Assembly: GCA_031425455.1 (NCBI GenBank)
Contig: JANPJJ010000157.1
Location: 1-9,458 of the forward strand
DNA length: 9,458 bases
Source of the DNA: Sandaracinobacteroides sp031425455
Lineage (GTDB): Bacteria > Pseudomonadota > Alphaproteobacteria > Sphingomonadales > Sphingomonadaceae
Direction of reading: 5' to 3'
Shown here: in pieces, positions 7,349-9,458 of the stretch
Numbering within the stretch: the stretch's first letter is position 1
Layout of the letters: each line of letters begins with the position of its first letter
Position numbers and translations under genes: made by a program
The notes under the pieces: model-generated
Databases searched by the model: none
The model's input: only the letters and a program-made list of their open reading frames with translations
What the model was told of the DNA's origin: nothing

Positions 7349-7378
7349 GACATACAGGGGGCGGGGGCTTTCGTGCAA
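7349..7378 (-). promoter_or_regulatory. Candidate promoter for the minus-strand operon
   Basis: On the minus strand TTGCAC (7373-7378) and TATGTC (7349-7354) are separated by 18 bp, resembling sigma-70 -35 and -10 boxes. Transcription would start near 7342 and leave a leader of about 75 nt before the TTG start. This is a match by eye in G/C-rich DNA, where such matches are not rare but are less frequent than in A/T-rich DNA. Confidence 0.3.
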
Positions 7379-7476
7379 CTGGCGCTGCGGGCATTGTGCT
7401 GGGCCATGCTTGCCGAACCCCAGATGAACGGCTGCCCGTTCACTTGGCCGCAACAATCTGTGGGGCAAAAGCCACA

Positions 7477-7510
7477 TTGGGCCCAAATTTGCAATCATGC
7501 TCAATTTGGG
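7477..7510. promoter_or_regulatory. Inverted-repeat operator candidate
   Basis: CCCAAATT (7482-7489) and AATTTGGG (7503-7510) form a perfect 8-bp inverted repeat with a 13-bp spacer. Their centres are 21 bp apart, two helical turns, as expected for a dimeric regulator binding one face of the DNA. The left arm also forms half of a perfect TTGGGCCCAA palindrome (7477-7486). The site ends just upstream of TATAGA (7515-7520), a possible -10 box, so a bound protein would overlap the -35 region. TTGCAA at 7489-7494 is a poor -35 candidate because the spacing would be 20 bp. Confidence 0.35.
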
Positions 7511-7570
7511 TCGTTATAGACTTGGTAGGGCGTGGGATTCCCGCGCCTGTTGAGGTATCAGTCAGGGGCT

Positions 7571-8356
7571 ATGCGAGTCGGGACGTCCTCATTCACGCGG
7601 TCGCTTGCCCCCCTACTGGGGGCTGCGATGCTGTGCGTGAGCCTCGCCGGAACTGCAGTGGCAGCTGCCTCCACCACGAACCCCACCACGAAATCCAGGC
7701 TGCAGCCCCAAGTCACCACGGAGAGCGATCCGGTCGGGTTTCGGGTGAAGCCGCAGCAGCTGCAGCCGTTGCAGTCGATCAACCTGGACGTCAGCCGCTT
7801 TGCCTTCACGGCGCCGGGGCGCGTGGCCAACAGCCGCGTGCAGACGGTGGAACGCGGGTTCAGCTTCACGCCGTCGCGCAACGCCAGCCGAGGCGTTTCG
7901 GTTGGCATGACGGCGCGCAGCCTGGTGCCCACGGCGGAGCGGACGGCGACACTGGTGCAGCCGGCCGATTCGGCGCTTCGGCCCGCCGGCTATAATTTCG
8001 ACCTGACCGTCGGCTACCGCGGCTTCGCCCTGACGGGCGGCGTCAGCAAGGTGGACACCGGCATTGGCGTCGGGGGCCGCAGCCGCGAAGCCGTCGACGT
8101 CGGCCTGGGCTATACCGCACGCGATTGGAACGCGGGCATCCAGGCTTCAGCCGCCCGCGAAGACATCTATCTGCTCCCGCGTACCGGCTCGCCCGATCCA
8201 CGCTACGCCCTGGAAGCAACCGGCGCACTTGCGCTCTCGCCCAAGGTCTCGCTCGGTGGCAGCCTGCGCTATCGCCTGGCGCCGCAGACCCCGACACCGC
8301 TGGATCCGAACCGGGATGACCGGGCGGTTATGCTCGGCGGGGCGGTTGCCTTCTAG
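7571..8356 (+). CDS. Exported protein with outer-membrane beta-barrel character, unknown function
   Basis: I do not recognise this 261-residue protein. The start ATG at 7571 gives a clean Sec signal peptide (MRVGTSSFTRSLAPLLGAAM, then LCVSLAGTAVAAA), cleaved around residues 31-33; a GTG 13 codons upstream would only weaken it. AGGGG (7564-7568) sits very close to the ATG and GAGGT (7552-7556) rather far. After a Thr/Pro/Gln-rich segment (about 34-65), the rest shows alternating short strands with aromatic and small residues, such as YNFDLTVGYRGFALTGGVSK and AVDVGLGYTARDWNAGIQAS. It ends in Phe after GGAVA, as expected for substrates of the BAM complex. The second half looks like a small barrel or part of a porin-like fold. 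It has its own promoter region, divergent from the leuS operon. Nothing suggests it belongs to the neighbouring pathways. It could instead be a periplasmic beta-rich protein. Confidence 0.8.
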   Translation: MRVGTSSFTRSLAPLLGAAMLCVSLAGTAVAAASTTNPTTKSRLQPQVTTESDPVGFRVKPQQLQPLQSINLDVSRFAFTAPGRVANSRVQTVERGFSFTPSRNASRGVSVGMTARSLVPTAERTATLVQPADSALRPAGYNFDLTVGYRGFALTGGVSKVDTGIGVGGRSREAVDVGLGYTARDWNAGIQASAAREDIYLLPRTGSPDPRYALEATGALALSPKVSLGGSLRYRLAPQTPTPLDPNRDDRAVMLGGAVAF

Positions 8357-8363
8357 GCAACCG
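8343..8363 (+). terminator. Hairpin with the stop codon in its loop, possible terminator or mRNA 3'-end stabiliser
   Basis: CGGTTGCC (8343-8350) and GGCAACCG (8356-8363) form a perfect 8-bp stem around TTCTA. The TAG stop of the outer-membrane-type gene (8354-8356) starts in the loop. No T-run follows, so it is not a classical intrinsic terminator. A second stem, TTAAGGC (8375-8381) with GCCTTAA (8385-8391), follows closely and could act together with it. Confidence 0.4.
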
Positions 8364-8552
8364 AGCGGCCACGGTTAAGGCGCAGCCTTAATCCGGGACT
8401 CGCGGTCCCCGCCCGGCCGGCACGAGAAACGGGCGATGAAGTCGGCTGTTTCTGGGTCACCGACGGCGTGGCTTTGCCACACTCTTTCTTGTCTTCTTTT
8501 CGCTCCCCCAGCCGGACTCGGCGGCTTTGCCGACGGCCGGCCTTGACGTGAC

Positions 8553-8611
8553 CAGACTTCCCCACCCCGCTCGCCTTCGGCGAGTCGCCCTCTCCCCTGA
8601 AGGGAGAGGGG
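8553..8611. repeat. Second copy of the leuS hairpin repeat
   Basis: Bases 8581-8610 match leuS 6037-6066 at 29 of 30 positions; the single difference is in the hairpin loop (ctgaa here, cggaa in leuS). The stem is ccctctccc (8588-8596) with gggagaggg (8602-8610). A neighbouring 6-bp stem, ctcgcc (8570-8575) with ggcgag (8579-8584), lies in the flank that only loosely matches leuS. Confidence 0.8.
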
Positions 8612-8650
8612 TTTGCCGGCGCCCCGCTTGCCTTGTGGACCACGCTTCGA

Positions 8651-8682
8651 CCCACCCCCGGCCCCTCCCTTCCAGGGAGGGG
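8651..8682. repeat. G/C-rich hairpin of a second repeat type
   Basis: cccctccc (8662-8669) and gggagggg (8675-8682) form a perfect 8-bp stem with loop ttcca, preceded by a C-rich run (8651-8660). On the minus strand it would encode FPSLEGRGRGWV, a phrase I recognise from dispersed repeats in many proteobacterial genomes. The stem resembles that of the leuS-type repeat but differs in sequence. It lies just upstream of the presumed relA/spoT promoter. Confidence 0.6.
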
Positions 8683-8734
8683 AAACTAGAAAATCTTCTT
8701 CCATCGCCCACGCATCCCTACATAGTGCCTTAGA

Positions 8735-9458
8735 ATGCTTCGCCAGTATGAACTCGTCGAACGGGTAAAAAGCTACGACCCGCAAGCGGATGAGGACCTC
8801 CTCAACCGCGCCTATGTGTTTTCGATGAAGGCGCACGGCTCGCAACTCAGGGCGAGTGGCGACCCCTATTTCTCACACCCGATCGAAGTGGCCGGCATCC
8901 TCACCGACCTGCGGCTCGACGACGAGACCATCGCAACCGGCATCCTGCACGACACCATCGAGGATACCGTCGCCACGCCGGAAGACATCGAGCGGCTGTT
9001 CGGGGCCAATGTTGCGCGGCTGGTGGACGGGGTCACGAAGCTCAGCCGGATCGAGGCCCAGTCCGAGTCCGAGCGCGCGGCTGAAAATCTCCGTCGCTTC
9101 CTGCTGGCGATGTCCGACGATATCCGCGTGCTCCTGGTGAAGCTGGCTGACCGGCTGCACAACATGCGAACGCTGAAATATCTGAAGAACGCAGACAAGC
9201 GCCGCCGCATTGCGCGCGAGACGATGGATATCTACGCGCCGCTGGCCGAGCGCATCGGCATGTACGGCTTCATGGACGAGCTGAAGGAGCTGAGCTTCGC
9301 CGAGCTGGAGCCGGAAGGCTATCAATCGATCACGCGGCGGCTGGAGGCGCTGCGGGCGGACGGCGGCGACACGGTGAAGCGGATCGAAAGCGGAATCCGC
9401 CACACGCTGGAGACAGCGGGAATCGTGGTGGAGGGCTGCGCGGACCGTGCCTGCGGAC
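8735..9458 (+). CDS. RelA/SpoT-family (p)ppGpp synthetase/hydrolase, N-terminal part (3' end outside window)
   Basis: These are the first 241 residues of a RelA/SpoT homologue; such proteins are about 700 residues long. The enzyme makes and destroys the alarmone (p)ppGpp and controls the stringent response. The HD hydrolase domain is intact: H48 in YFSHPIEV, H72-D73 and E76-D77 in GILHDTIEDT, and D139 and N143 in LVKLADRLHNM. Hydrolase activity is therefore expected, and the single alphaproteobacterial RSH is usually bifunctional. The synthetase domain would begin near or beyond the right edge and cannot be judged. The ATG at 8735 gives the family's usual N-terminus, MLRQYELVERVKSYDP, though no Shine-Dalgarno sequence precedes it. 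A TACATA box (8719-8724) ends 10 nt before the ATG, so a very short leader is possible. The gene is often called rel, rsh or spoT, so I leave the symbol empty. Confidence 0.96.
   Translation, partial: MLRQYELVERVKSYDPQADEDLLNRAYVFSMKAHGSQLRASGDPYFSHPIEVAGILTDLRLDDETIATGILHDTIEDTVATPEDIERLFGANVARLVDGVTKLSRIEAQSESERAAENLRRFLLAMSDDIRVLLVKLADRLHNMRTLKYLKNADKRRRIARETMDIYAPLAERIGMYGFMDELKELSFAELEPEGYQSITRRLEALRADGGDTVKRIESGIRHTLETAGIVVEGCADRACG

Larger units (their letters stand above)
7268..7570. other. Divergent intergenic region between the leuS operon and the outer-membrane-type gene
   Basis: This stretch of about 300 bp has no credible gene. The left part (7268-7400) is G/C-rich and would hold the operon promoter and leader. 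The right part (about 7441-7520) is clearly richer in A and T than its surroundings. It contains a TTGGGCCCAA palindrome (7477-7486), an 8-bp inverted repeat (7482-7489 with 7503-7510) and a TATAGA box (7515-7520). The composition and symmetry suggest a regulated promoter for the plus-strand gene. Confidence 0.6.
8357..8734. other. Gene-free, hairpin-rich intergenic region upstream of relA/spoT
   Basis: This 378-bp stretch has no credible gene; open frames in it run through inverted repeats and have no family features. It holds stems at 8375-8391 (7 bp), 8395-8409 (5 bp), 8410-8435 (6 bp, 14-nt loop), 8468-8480 (5 bp, TTT loop), 8570-8584 (6 bp), 8588-8610 (9 bp) and 8662-8682 (8 bp). The tract 8481-8500 is rich in T and follows the 8468-8480 stem, so these may form a weak terminator. 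The right end (8683-8734) must carry the relA/spoT promoter. No omega-subunit gene (rpoZ) is present here. Confidence 0.65.

Noticed and set aside
8468..8500. Hairpin plus T-rich tract as an intrinsic terminator of the outer-membrane-type gene
   Set aside because: The stem is only 5 bp and the following tract is interrupted by C and G; it is over 100 nt past the stop codon. I mention it in the region entry but do not call it a terminator.
4111..8682. The spaced repeats as a CRISPR array or insertion-sequence ends
   Set aside because: The copies are few, irregularly spaced and of different types, with no array of uniform spacers and no transposase gene between or near them.
8375..8845. A 156-codon minus-strand frame upstream of and overlapping relA/spoT
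   Set aside because: It reads through several inverted repeats, overlaps the relA/spoT N-terminus, and its peptide is repeat-encoded phrases with no domain.

Overview
The window reads as an ordinary chromosomal segment of a high-GC alphaproteobacterium, most likely a member of the Sphingomonadales. This rests on strongly G/C-biased third codon positions, the DUF3576 lipoprotein - leuS - lptE - holA gene order, and the N-terminus of the RelA/SpoT protein. The assignment comes from recognised protein families and gene order, not from a database search.

Layout, left to right. The 3' part of a thiolase gene (plus strand, cut by the window edge) converges on a six-gene minus-strand block. In the order of transcription that block is a DUF3576 lipoprotein (7267 to 6812), leucyl-tRNA synthetase leuS (6792 to 4216), LPS-assembly lipoprotein lptE (4115 to 3627), DNA polymerase III delta subunit holA (3630 to 2596), a LytS/AlgZ-type membrane histidine kinase (2585 to 1401) and a LytTR response regulator (1404 to 610). 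lptE/holA and kinase/regulator overlap by ATGA, the holA-kinase gap is 10 bp and the DUF3576-leuS gap is 19 bp. The block is therefore probably one operon, or two if the 100-bp leuS-lptE gap holds a break. Housekeeping genes for translation, outer-membrane LPS export and replication are thus followed by a regulatory two-component pair.

Divergent from this block, across about 300 bp with an inverted-repeat operator candidate, is a plus-strand gene for an unrecognised secreted protein of outer-membrane beta-barrel character (7571-8356). A 378-bp gene-free stretch packed with hairpins and repeat elements separates it from the start of a bifunctional-type RelA/SpoT gene (8735 to beyond the window end), whose HD hydrolase domain is complete here.

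I find no defence system, prophage, insertion sequence, CRISPR array, tRNA or rRNA. The most interesting content is short palindromic repeat DNA. One repeat sits in frame inside leuS and adds residues to the editing domain. A near-identical copy (29 of 30 bases) lies upstream of relA/spoT. A different 28-bp-arm palindrome supplies the start codon and upstream leader of lptE.
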